Assembly: GCA_037952775.1 (NCBI GenBank) | Contig: JBANAY010000001.1 | Location: 5,828,001-5,892,000, forward strand | DNA: 64,000 nt | From: Clonostachys chloroleuca | Lineage: Eukaryota > Ascomycota > Sordariomycetes > Hypocreales > Bionectriaceae | Direction: 5' to 3' | Shown: positions 54,204 to 63,230 of the stretch, piece by piece | How positions within the stretch are numbered: the first letter of the stretch is position 1 | Layout of the letters: each line of letters begins with the position of its first letter | The notes under the pieces: model-generated | What the model was told of the DNA's origin: nothing | Databases searched by the model: none | What the model saw: the letters and a program-made list of their open reading frames with translations, nothing else | Made by a program: the position numbers and the translations under genes

Positions 54204-55835
54204 CTAAAATCCCCATTTAATATACCCAAACTTTCGAGCCAACCAGCAGCCGATGGTCACACCGGAAATACCCATCTGGCTATCAACTCGATCAAACACG
54301 AGAGTCCAGTCACCAGGCGGGTCAGCATCTTGACCGCGCGCACAGGCAAGACTCCAAACGTTACTTCCAAGATACGTCATAGGCGATGCCGGTCCGCGGC
54401 CCAGCGGTCCCTCAAACGCGCCATACAGCACTTCTCCTTGGCCAAAACACGTAAACCTCGACTCAAGCTCAGCGCATTCGTAGTTTCCAGGGATAGTAGG
54501 CTCTCGTCGAGATGCTTGGCTCGGGTGGAGACGGGTTCCCTCCAGCGTTCTGTTGTCCTTCAAGCGATGGATTCTGAGCACGTCGCCTTCAATCTCAGCT
54601 CGTATATCCTGCGAGATCCCCTTTCTGGATTCATACAGCTTAATCTCTTCTGTTTCCCCTGAATATAAAATCGAGACCGTCTTCTCTCCCGTAACCTTGG
54701 TTCTAATGGAAAGCATAGTGTCTAAATCCAAAAAGTTGCCGGTCCATTCGCCTGCCACCTCGAAATGCCACGAATGGATGGGAGCCGGAATGTGAGTTGA
54801 GACTTTAGAAATGGCGAGTAACTCTCGTAGGACCAGCTTCGCGACACTGTCAGCATCCGCCTCATGGTTGAGCATCACGACAACTGAAAGGTGTTGAGAA
54901 GGCATGTGAAATCGACTAATGCGATAGCCGCGTAACGCACCGCCGTGGCCAATGAGTGCCGCTCCATCCATCTCATCGAAAAATAACCCGTTGGAATAAA
55001 AGGATTTGGTACCGTCTGAAAAGGTCCCATGTTTCAAGTGTTTATGATACCAACTCTTGGAATCCTGCATGATCCACTGAAGATGCAGCTCGTAGGCGAC
55101 CATGTCCTTGAGCGAAGCAACGATGCCTGCATCTCCAGACCACTCGATGCGGTTCCTGGCAGGGAAGTAACCCTCCTTAAGGCCGCCTTCATATCCCACA
55201 CACGGACCTGGCTGGTGCTCGGTGGATGGGCAGAGCACGGCTGTCGTCATTCCCGCTGGGGCAAACACTCTCTCGCGGAGCAACCTGGAGAGGGACTGGC
55301 CGCTCGTCATCTCCACAACCCGGGCAAGAATATGGAAATTGGTATTGGAATAGGAGAACTCGGTGCCGGGTCTAAAATGAAGAGATCTTGCCCGGTAAAT
55401 CATTGCCCGCGCATCGTTCTCGAGGGAGAAACGGTCTTCTGGTTTGGCGCCCAGGAGAGTGTTGGTGGCCCAATAATCGCGAATCCCAGACTGGTTATCG
55501 CACAGCAGCTGAACGGAGAGCTTATTGTCCTCACAAAATTTGCGAGTCAGCAGCTTCTGTAAGTTTGCCTCAAGCTGATCATCGACAAACTCGTCCATGG
55601 GCATGGTAGGCGTGTGGTTATCCCTCAGAGTCTGCAGGACAGCACAAACCATCTGCTTGGTAATGGAGCAGATTGGGAACATGGTTTCCCTTGTCATTGG
55701 AATTCGCTGGTTGAGATCAGCAAATCCCCATGCCCGCTGGGCGAGGGGCACTCCATCCTTCACAATTCCAATGGCCCCTCCTGGTCCTGGGTATAGCAGG
55801 CCGGCCTTTTCAATTATCAAGTCTATGCTCGTCAT
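54204..55835 (-). CDS. D-aminopeptidase-like serine hydrolase (beta-lactamase/S12 family)
   Basis: Intronless, 543 aa. Penicillin-recognition motifs: FPICSITKQMVCAVL (SxxK), FSYSNTNFHILARVVEMTSG (YxN) and LIGHGGALRGYRISRFHMPS (HxG). Two C-terminal beta-barrel-like extensions (~res 345-543) follow, giving the size and layout of bacterial D-aminopeptidase (Ochrobactrum DAP, about 520 aa) rather than the ~400-aa esterases. LCDNQSGIRDYWA and NRIEWSGDAGIVASLKDMVA also fit that branch. It would remove N-terminal D-residues or small amides from peptides. No signal peptide. The intact frame and single exon make bacterial origin conceivable, but this is only a suggestion. Confidence 0.87.
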   Translation of the reverse strand: MTSIDLIIEKAGLLYPGPGGAIGIVKDGVPLAQRAWGFADLNQRIPMTRETMFPICSITKQMVCAVLQTLRDNHTPTMPMDEFVDDQLEANLQKLLTRKFCEDNKLSVQLLCDNQSGIRDYWATNTLLGAKPEDRFSLENDARAMIYRARSLHFRPGTEFSYSNTNFHILARVVEMTSGQSLSRLLRERVFAPAGMTTAVLCPSTEHQPGPCVGYEGGLKEGYFPARNRIEWSGDAGIVASLKDMVAYELHLQWIMQDSKSWYHKHLKHGTFSDGTKSFYSNGLFFDEMDGAALIGHGGALRGYRISRFHMPSQHLSVVVMLNHEADADSVAKLVLRELLAISKVSTHIPAPIHSWHFEVAGEWTGNFLDLDTMLSIRTKVTGEKTVSILYSGETEEIKLYESRKGISQDIRAEIEGDVLRIHRLKDNRTLEGTRLHPSQASRREPTIPGNYECAELESRFTCFGQGEVLYGAFEGPLGRGPASPMTYLGSNVWSLACARGQDADPPGDWTLVFDRVDSQMGISGVTIGCWLARKFGYIKWGF

Positions 55836-56289
55836 GGCTGCTTCCCGACGATGATGCTGGGTGCAGGTGAGCTAGTAGGTAAGTCACAGACTTGTCTCAA
55901 GCAGAATGTATGGGCAAGCGTGGGGATGAAACACTATTTATCTCTTGACATAGTATGAACTTCGGACGTCAAGATAGCAGCATACCCCGCTTCTTTTGTT
56001 CTGCCTGTGAGCCTGATACGAAAAACCGACAGCCAGTGACGTTCAAAGTTCGGTCAACCCGCACGAAATGTGGGCCAAGACGGTCTGTAAACACCTGCTG
56101 TATCACATATCACAAGCGATGATAGTGGGCTGACTGAATGCATACAGGCTGGACGTGTTGCTTTCCTGGTCTTCTTTTCTCTTCGTTTTGGCTTGCTCTG
56201 ATTTTCTCCTCCTTACTTTTACTCTTGACTTCTTCTTTTCCATTCTTCTTCCAAAACTGCATCCGCACGACACCCAACAAATTACCAGG
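55836..56289. other. Divergent promoter region
   Basis: Lies between the divergent S12 hydrolase and DUF6604-like genes. A frame running into the latter opens upstream (56155), but its hydrophobic leader is not part of the family. Confidence 0.4.
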
Positions 56290-58495
56290 ATGCTGCTAAC
56301 GCTGCTACCAAGCGTGTATGAAGAGTATAAGAAAGACACGAACTCTGTTGCTGCATGGCCGACTTCAACCGCCAGGGCTGCAGGCTGCCCATTATCTCTC
56401 CTTACCGACGGTCCTGCCACTTCTGGTCGTCTCAAGGGTAAAGAGAGGAAGGTAGCCAAGTTGAAGAAGCTATCGAAGGACAGCAACAAATACATCATTC
56501 CTATCAGCAAGTTTGTCCCTCTCGCCGAATACGTCACGTCTCAGAAAGACTCAGTCATACCTGTGCCTGCTTGTGCCATTTCGTCTCTTGAGAGGGCTAT
56601 CAGTGCGAGAGCAGGCTTTGCCACGCAGCTTTCTCATCAACAAAAGCCTTTGGATACCCAGAAGAATGAGAACCACGCATACTTCGTCACTGCCCTGAAG
56701 CATACCCGCGATCTCCTCCGCTCAAAAGAGACTATGTCACCGTCTCCAGCTCCTTATATCTGCTCAACTTGGGGAAAGGCTTTACCGGACGCAGCCAACG
56801 TCAATCGATTTGCGTCGCTCGAAATCAATCAACCTTCAGAAGAATTCACAGATATGATGGCGGAGGAAAGACCTGAGCCTGTCGTGAACGACCCGAACGT
56901 CTATGAAGCTGAGCAACCAAAAACCTTCGGGGACGCATTAGACATTGCCTGCATGCTGTCCAAAAATCTTTTGACCATCCGCCTAGAGATTGCCTCGAGT
57001 TGGCGTCGCTTCACGGATGGCGAATGGGACGTTTTCGCCGCCGCCCTCGCTTCAAACACTGCGCTGGACCTTGCAAGATTTATCATCCGCCAAGCTGAAC
57101 CCGTTTTTGAGCCGCATCGTGGTATCGTCAAATTTTTCGAGGTGTTCAACTACAAGTCGGCTGAATGGATGAGCGGTATTTGGCCCGACATTGAAGGGCT
57201 CAGGCAACGTTTCTACACGTGTGCCACAGCAGCTCTAAACACTTGCCTGTCTCTCATTCACCATAAAAGGATGTGAGGTTTTCCCCCGAGTCTCGCAAAC
57301 TACGACCCCACGGCCTCCCGAGAGTAGGTGTCTGATGAGGAAATGATAGACGATGAATTTGCGGTTTTGGAAAACTTGTTTGTGTCGTCGGTGGATCTAA
57401 ACAACCACGCCGGGGTGTTCCCAGTCCTCGATAAGTTCACTCGTGAAGTTGGACGTGTTTTGGATATTCGAGCAGATGCGTTTCTTCTTGTTGTTTTCTG
57501 GCCAGGTTTTTCTTGATATCAGTCGCCATATTCGAAAAGATGCCCCAAAAGCTTTGACAAGATGCAACAAGAGCTGAGTTCAATTGAGAGCACTCTTGGC
57601 TCATTTCTCACTACCACCAATCAGACATCTAGGGAGGGCACGGAAATTATACACGACATCCGGGAAGTGCTGAGGTTTATCAAGAAAGACCAATCCTTGG
57701 GGAACGCAGACGGAGCTGCCAGCGAAAACAACATGAAGCCAACTCTCCCATATGAGACACCTTCTCTACAAGTTATCGCCTGTTTTATGCGGTCTGACTA
57801 TCTTCCATTTCCGAGCAAGATTATATGAATTTAGCACTCGTCCCAGCGCTATTGCAGTTATCCAAGATGTAGCCCACCTTTACGAGGCTCTTAATTCCGA
57901 GGACCCGCTCGATTTGGCATGGGAAGACTTGACGGAGATGGAGATTAGACTCGTTCTTGGCGCCATTTTCAACTCTGAGTCTGACCTCGAAAGGCCAAGC
58001 AGCACGAGAGCGATTTTCAAGTCGCTTGCTCTCCAGAAAGGGGCATCTGTCTCTATGTTGAATAGGATGATGAATCTTTCCAATGGATCGCGGCAAGTAT
58101 CATTCCCAAGACGCCCCAAAAGAACTGTTGGGTCACAAACTTCTCTATCCGTCTTCTTCATGGACAGATATGTCCGGGATTCTGGGCGAGTCTATATGAG
58201 GCCAGAAGATGTGGAAAGGATCCTCTCCCTCAGCAGATTTGAGTTCTTATTTCTTGGGGACGACGGACATGAGTATTTCATTGTTGCGAGGAACGCAGCA
58301 CAAGCTGAAGTTGCCAAGACTGTTCTAAAACCCGCCAAACCCGCCAAACTCTTCCCACATGAACTAGTAAACAAACTAGGTCAAGACTTAAACAAAGAGA
58401 GTGTTATGTTTGCATTCCCGTTTTTGGTTGTGGAGAATCTCTGTCAAGAGTTCCTTCGAGACCTTAGCACATCTCGCAGTCTCTTGGCTATGTAG
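56290..58495 (+). CDS. DUF6604-like fungal protein, exon joins unresolved (possible pseudogene)
   Basis: ATG 56290 starts MLLTLLPSVYEEYKKDTNSV, matching the N-terminus of the large DUF6604 group of ascomycete proteins (LPxxYxxYKxDT then a basic SGRLKGKERK segment and YIIPISKFVPLAEYV). The first block is open to 57276. Further blocks follow in other frames: 57322-57516 (VSDEEMIDDEFAVLENLFV), about 57515-57580 (VFLDISRHIRKDAPKALTR), 57562-57828 (ELSSIESTLGSFL) and 57752-58495, which ends near FLRDLSTSRSLLAM. Some switches have plausible splice sites, but at 57270-57330 and about 57490-57520 I could not find an in-phase intron of normal size. Either introns are cryptic or the gene carries frameshifts. 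Function of the family is unknown. Confidence 0.5.
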
Positions 58496-59944
58496 CAAGC
58501 TAATTCCATGAGGTTTGGACTGCCCGAGTCGCCGGAATATGTCGTCTTATTTATTCTTTTATGCAATCTTCATGGATTTCCAATAAAAAAAAGAGCTATA
58601 CAAGATAGCCTCGGACTTGTTTCGCAGTAAGCTGTCCACTTGTTGGGGGAGTGCAGGTCAGAAAAAGATGACGGAAACCTGGCAACTTGACATGACTTTC
58701 TGTCGCTTTGGATCATGTTGAGGAAGATGTTTCACGATTTCGTAATAGACTGAGGCTATCGAAATCACGAAGGGACGCTGTGCTTGAAAGGGTCGGCACT
58801 TTTTGATTCAACTCCGCGCTTTCGATCAGCAAGTACCAGGAAATCGCAATGGGGGTGCGGTTATGCCGCAGCCAGACACGGTTTGCACAACTACTGAGTG
58901 CTATAATAACAAAGTCTTGAGAGCTTCAGAATGAAGTGAATTTGTATTTTAATTCAGCAACTATCCGAGTAAACTGGGGATTTCATAAAAGGACCGGCCA
59001 TGGTAGAGACCAGAATCCGATGCCATAGCCACAGGGTTCTGGATATCCCCGGTAGTGAATTAATACCAAAAAATAAACTTAATATAGAAACGTGATAAAT
59101 ACCACCCTTTCTGGAGAAGCACTCCACCAAAAAATATGAGTGACGCCAAGTTTATAGGCACTACCTGGGCTAGTCGATCGTATGGTGCGACAGTATTCAG
59201 TGCGTAGGATTCCCAGCCTTGCTCCAGCGTTTCTGATTGCATCCGAAAGTACCGCGCCGGTAATGCTCCTTGCCGAAACATCGGCAGATTATATTGGAAT
59301 AGATGCCGAAACTACAACAGCAAGCTCAATATCAACCCCTGAGGCTAGGCAATAACAGGCTGGTGGGTCAGTCAGCTTACAGACGCTCAGACGCCTGTCT
59401 CGCCAATGTGCTTGCTCTCGGTTCTTGCTGGGGATTCGGATCCAGACACCAGTCATGTCCACGCGTTTGCCAGGGATTGAGATCCGGAGAACCACTTTTG
59501 TCCGCATGAAAACATTGAGATGTTAGATTCCAGCACCACTTATGCCGGTAAGTGCCAGGCTAAAGACACGCAATAAAGCAAAGACCAACGGAAACTCCCC
59601 TGCGATGAGAAGATTAACAACGCTATTTTTGGGTCCGACCCATCCCAGCAAGGTGAGTTACAGTGATGATGCTGGAAGAATGAGCACTGATCTGCCTCAG
59701 TCTACTCTATTCTACCCCAGCGGCTAATTTTAGCCTTCGTCCCTGTGGTTTAGAGCAAGAGAGTATAAAATCTTCCGTTCCTCTTCGTTCAGCTGAGAAG
59801 GCGCATCTACAACCAACCAACAAGTTTCCATTCTCTGACAAGAATCAGATTACACCTAGAAGCTGGTCTCCTAGACTAATCTTGCCACAGCCCATTCATT
59901 TGACTATTACAACTACCACACAATTTTTTCTTTTATTTTTCAAA
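58496..59944. other. Intergenic and promoter of the repeat-precursor gene
   Basis: No gene seen. TATAAAA at 59764-59770 lies about 175 bp before the next ATG. The pyrimidine/AC-rich 5' leader (59800-59940) suits a strongly transcribed gene. Confidence 0.4.
59764..59770 (+). promoter_or_regulatory. TATA box of the repeat-precursor gene
   Basis: TATAAAA in the context GAGAGTATAAAATC, about 175 bp upstream of ATG 59945. Confidence 0.45.
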
Positions 59945-60670
59945 ATGGTCGCTATTCAGAACCTTGGCCTTGCGGCTTTCGTGTGGCTCGGCCTCGCCAG
60001 CAAGGGACTTGCGATAGGCATCGATGAGTCCACTGACGGTCTGTACCTAGTGGAGAGAGACGATCCCGTAGAGCTGGAGACTCGCACCAGACGAGGCCGA
60101 CCAGGAGATGACCCTCGCACTTGGGGACCTAACGCAGGTGGTCACGGCCCCCGACATGGGGGCAAGGGAACCCGAAGCATTGATGATTATGAGACAGAGC
60201 TCTTCACCCGTACCAGAAGAGGCCGCCCCGGAGATGATCGTCGCACTTGGGGACCTAACGCAGGCGGTCATGCCCCTCGACAGGGTCGCAGAGGACTCGA
60301 GAACGAGCTTTTCACTCGTACCAGAAAGGGAGGTCGACCCGGAGACGACCCTCGCACTTGGGGACCTAATGCAGGTGGTCATGGCCCCCGACAGGGCGGC
60401 AAGACAACCCGTGACTATGACACCGGGCTCTTCACTCGCACCAGACGGGGCCGACCAGGAGATGACCCTCGCACTTGGGGACCTAACGCAGGCGGACATG
60501 GCCCTCGACAGGGCGGCAGAGGAACACGGAGCATTGACGACTATGAGGGTGAGCTTTACACCCGCGCACGCAACAGTCCCGGATACCACCCTGCTCCCGT
60601 CCGTGGCGGTAGCCAACCTCGTACCGGTGGGCACCGCGGCACTCGCGACCTGGAGGAGTTGGAGGAGTAA
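59945..60670 (+). CDS. Secreted tandem-repeat protein with dibasic sites (candidate kexin-processed / RiPP-type precursor)
   Basis: Intronless, 241 aa from ATG 59945; an upstream extension of the frame lacks ATG. Signal peptide MVAIQNLGLAAFVWLGLASK, then an acidic propeptide to about residue 45. Four repeats follow at residues 46-87, 88-123, 124-163 and 164-205, plus a degenerate fifth (206-241). Each has TRTRR/TRTRK, the near-invariant block RPGDDPRTWGPNAGGH, a GPRQGG-like linker and an acidic spacer ending in ELF/GLF/ELY. Dibasic RR (RK in repeat 3) precedes each conserved block, as expected for Kex2 cleavage, so four copies of a short Trp-containing, Gly/Pro/Asp-rich peptide could be released. 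This is the architecture of kexin-processed repeat precursors such as ustiloxin and epichloecyclin precursors. No UstY-type gene is visible in the window; the next gene is a SAM methyltransferase. No family recognised. Confidence 0.8.
   Translation: MVAIQNLGLAAFVWLGLASKGLAIGIDESTDGLYLVERDDPVELETRTRRGRPGDDPRTWGPNAGGHGPRHGGKGTRSIDDYETELFTRTRRGRPGDDRRTWGPNAGGHAPRQGRRGLENELFTRTRKGGRPGDDPRTWGPNAGGHGPRQGGKTTRDYDTGLFTRTRRGRPGDDPRTWGPNAGGHGPRQGGRGTRSIDDYEGELYTRARNSPGYHPAPVRGGSQPRTGGHRGTRDLEELEE
60080..60670 (+). repeat. Coding tandem repeat, units of 108-126 bp
   Basis: Units begin at 60080, 60206, 60314, 60434 and 60560. The block CGCACTTGGGGACCTAA is identical in the four full units, indicating recent expansion or homogenisation. 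Confidence 0.9.
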
Positions 60671-61692
60671 GAAGAGTCCAGGAGCCATATGATGCAGAAG
60701 GCTGTTACTAAGGGCGATTCGGAATCTGCGACTTAAAGAAAGTTATCCCTAGCCATTTTTTATGACATAGCGTTAAGTGAAAACTCTGTTTCTCTTGTGT
60801 TTGTATTATTAGATAGGGAATAAAATTAGCGAGCCTTTGATTACAGCCACTTAGTCTTGATAGTGTTGCCACTAGGGTTGTTGAGACATGTTCCTCGCGG
60901 TTTGGAACTCATATGATCCTATTGCATGAAAAAGTGAAGATGTGAGTTTCTATCTTCAGCCTTGAGTTTTCCGCTAAACTCCAGCGTTGGGATTCGGTCG
61001 TTATAGTCAAAGTCCCTGAAAGTGAAGACTGCCTGCTTGTCAACGCCACACAGGATATGCCTACCACTCACGCCCACGGGGGGGTCAGGCCTTATAAATT
61101 AAACTCAGGTGCCATTAAGCTTAGTACTTGTGTCTGCTGAAAGAAATTGGAGAATAATCTGCGTCATTTTCACGGCAAATAACGCATGGCATCTGGCGGT
61201 AGCATTGCTCGCTTGAAATTCTCTTTTGAATCCTAGAATTAAGTATCAGCATGAGAATCCCAGAATAGAAACAGACTATAATTTCCCAAATCAACATTAA
61301 ATTATTATTTTCCGCATTGGCGGGCTGCCAACTGAAGTCTCCCGCTTTGGCGCCGGAACGGGGATTTAGATCATCATGAAAACTCCTTCCGCTCATGATA
61401 AGCTCCGATGCGACACAGCCGGGCTTCCAGGTTCGCAAAACTCCCAAACGCCGTACGACTTACGTCAAGTCTTGGGGGCGAGGCGTATTTACGATGTGTA
61501 ACTAAGCCTCTGCATTTCAAATATATATACAGCCTAGAGGGTTGATAGCCATCACGTCCCAATCAGTATTTCAGTCAGTGTTCATCCCTTAGTTTTACCT
61601 CAGCGCGCGACCAAGAGATCATTTCAGTTCCTCTTAGTCTTGAAATTTTGTACAAGCATACCTCTTTGTTCTACAAGTAACCAAAAAAAAAT
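60671..61692. other. Intergenic
   Basis: 3' flank of the precursor gene and promoter of the methyltransferase. No gene seen. Confidence 0.4.
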
Positions 61693-62607
61693 ATGACAGA
61701 TACGACCTTCACTGGCTACAGCGACCAGCAGGGTAAGGTCTATGCCCAGTCTCGCCCAGACTACCACCAGAGCCTCTACGATGCTGTTGTAAATCAGCAC
61801 ACATCTACTGGTGGCCAATTAGATACTCTTGTCGACCTCGGTTGTGGGCCTGGTCAAGCTGCTCGTGCTCTTGCTCCTCAGTTCAAGACGGCCATTGGGC
61901 TGGACCCTTCAGTGTCAATGATCAGCGTCGCCCGAAGTTTGGGTGGTGAGACCTCAACCTCGGAGCCCATTCGCTTCGAGGTTTCAACTGCCGAGGATCT
62001 AGGAGCTGATCTGAGTCCCGCGATTGCCGATGAGAGTGTGGACCTCATTACCGTTGCCACTGCTGCCCATTGGTTCGACATGGACACATTCTGGCCCAAG
62101 GCTTCGCAGGTCCTCAAGCCCGGTGGCAGCGTCGCCATCTGGGTCAATGGGGAAACTCGTGTTCATCCCTCCGTCCCCAATGCGGCTGCTATACAGGCGA
62201 CCATAACCCGATATCGTGATGAGCACCTAGCTGGATTCTTGCAAGCAGGCAATGCCATGAGCCAGAACTGCTATGCCACTCTTCCACTCCCCTGGACAAT
62301 CGCAAATCCTGTCGCCAAGTTTGAAGAATCTTCCTTCTTCCGTCGAATTTGGAAGAGCGGGGATGAGTTCTTCAAGACTCGAGTGAGCCTCGGCTTGGAT
62401 GGCTTCGAAAAGATGCTCAGCACGTTCAGTCCCATCACCCGGTGGCGAGAGGCCCACCCTGATGCTGTGGGAACTGAGAACGACGTGGTCAGGAGGTTTC
62501 TCAGAGATGTCAAGCAGCTACAGCATGAGGCTGGCGTGGAGCCCGGTGAGGAGTTGATTTCTCTCGATAGCACTGGCGTCCTCCTTGTTATCAAGAAGAA
62601 GCAGTAA
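61693..62607 (+). CDS. SAM-dependent methyltransferase (trans-aconitate methyltransferase / Crg1-like)
   Basis: Intronless, 304 aa. Class I methyltransferase features: LVDLGCGPGQAARALA (motif I), IGLDPSVSMISVARS (acidic end of beta-2), FEVSTAEDLGADL, VDLITVATAAHWFDMDTFWP and VLKPGGSVAIWVNGE. The AAHWFD segment and the long C-terminal half are typical of the yeast Tmt1/Crg1-like group, which methylates small carboxylic acids such as trans-aconitate (or lipid-linked and cantharidin-type substrates). No targeting signal. It starts 1.0 kb downstream of the repeat-precursor gene on the same strand; a role in modifying its product is only a guess. Confidence 0.87.
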   Translation: MTDTTFTGYSDQQGKVYAQSRPDYHQSLYDAVVNQHTSTGGQLDTLVDLGCGPGQAARALAPQFKTAIGLDPSVSMISVARSLGGETSTSEPIRFEVSTAEDLGADLSPAIADESVDLITVATAAHWFDMDTFWPKASQVLKPGGSVAIWVNGETRVHPSVPNAAAIQATITRYRDEHLAGFLQAGNAMSQNCYATLPLPWTIANPVAKFEESSFFRRIWKSGDEFFKTRVSLGLDGFEKMLSTFSPITRWREAHPDAVGTENDVVRRFLRDVKQLQHEAGVEPGEELISLDSTGVLLVIKKKQ

Positions 62608-63230
62608 GCTCCGCTGCTGAATATCACCATTTACGTCTGTTTATTTTTTAAATTGAGCTCTCCATATGTTAGAAGAAATTTGAAGAATTATGAATAATAG
62701 TTTTCATTTCGTTCTCCATTGTGAATAAGACATCGTCGATATGTGTTCCATTTACCTCACACGGCGCATAATCTTCGAGTCAAAGTGAAATTGAAGACAA
62801 ATATTGAAGAGAAATATTTAAGAGGAAAATGGGCATTGAGAGGCAAATCATTATTCTTTCAAAAGCTAAATTCAGTCCGAAAAGTCGCCATGGCTTAGCG
62901 CTTTGAAGTTCTGATAGTTCGCACAAGCAACGAGCCGCTCCCCGACCCAACAGCTTTTATTAATACAAGACCAGAAGAGGGCCTCAAACTAAGGAATTGT
63001 ACTAAGTTTTGTGGATTTGAGTTTTTCACATCATTTATTCTTTGGAACAGAGGCGAAATAGTTTTAATCCCAGGCGAACTTTATTTCAATTTGTTGCCCA
63101 AGCATCATGCAAGTTAGAACCTTACGATTTAGACCGAGGCAGACAAAGAGCGCTGTCGCAGAATAAGCCCGCTTCACATTTCTCCTTCCTTTATCTGAAA
63201 CATCATTTATGACTGACGGAGTACACCTCG
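62608..63230. other. Intergenic
   Basis: No gene seen. Part of it (about 62640-62860) is AT-rich. Confidence 0.4.

Noticed and set aside
54204..55835. Beta-lactam resistance gene
   Set aside because: SxxK/YxN/HxG motifs are shared across the S12 family, and the C-terminal extensions fit D-aminopeptidases rather than beta-lactamases.
60047..60688. Open frames antisense to and frame-shifted within the repeat-precursor gene
   Set aside because: Tandem coding repeats keep all frames open. Only the +1 frame from 59945 has a signal peptide and conserved dibasic sites.
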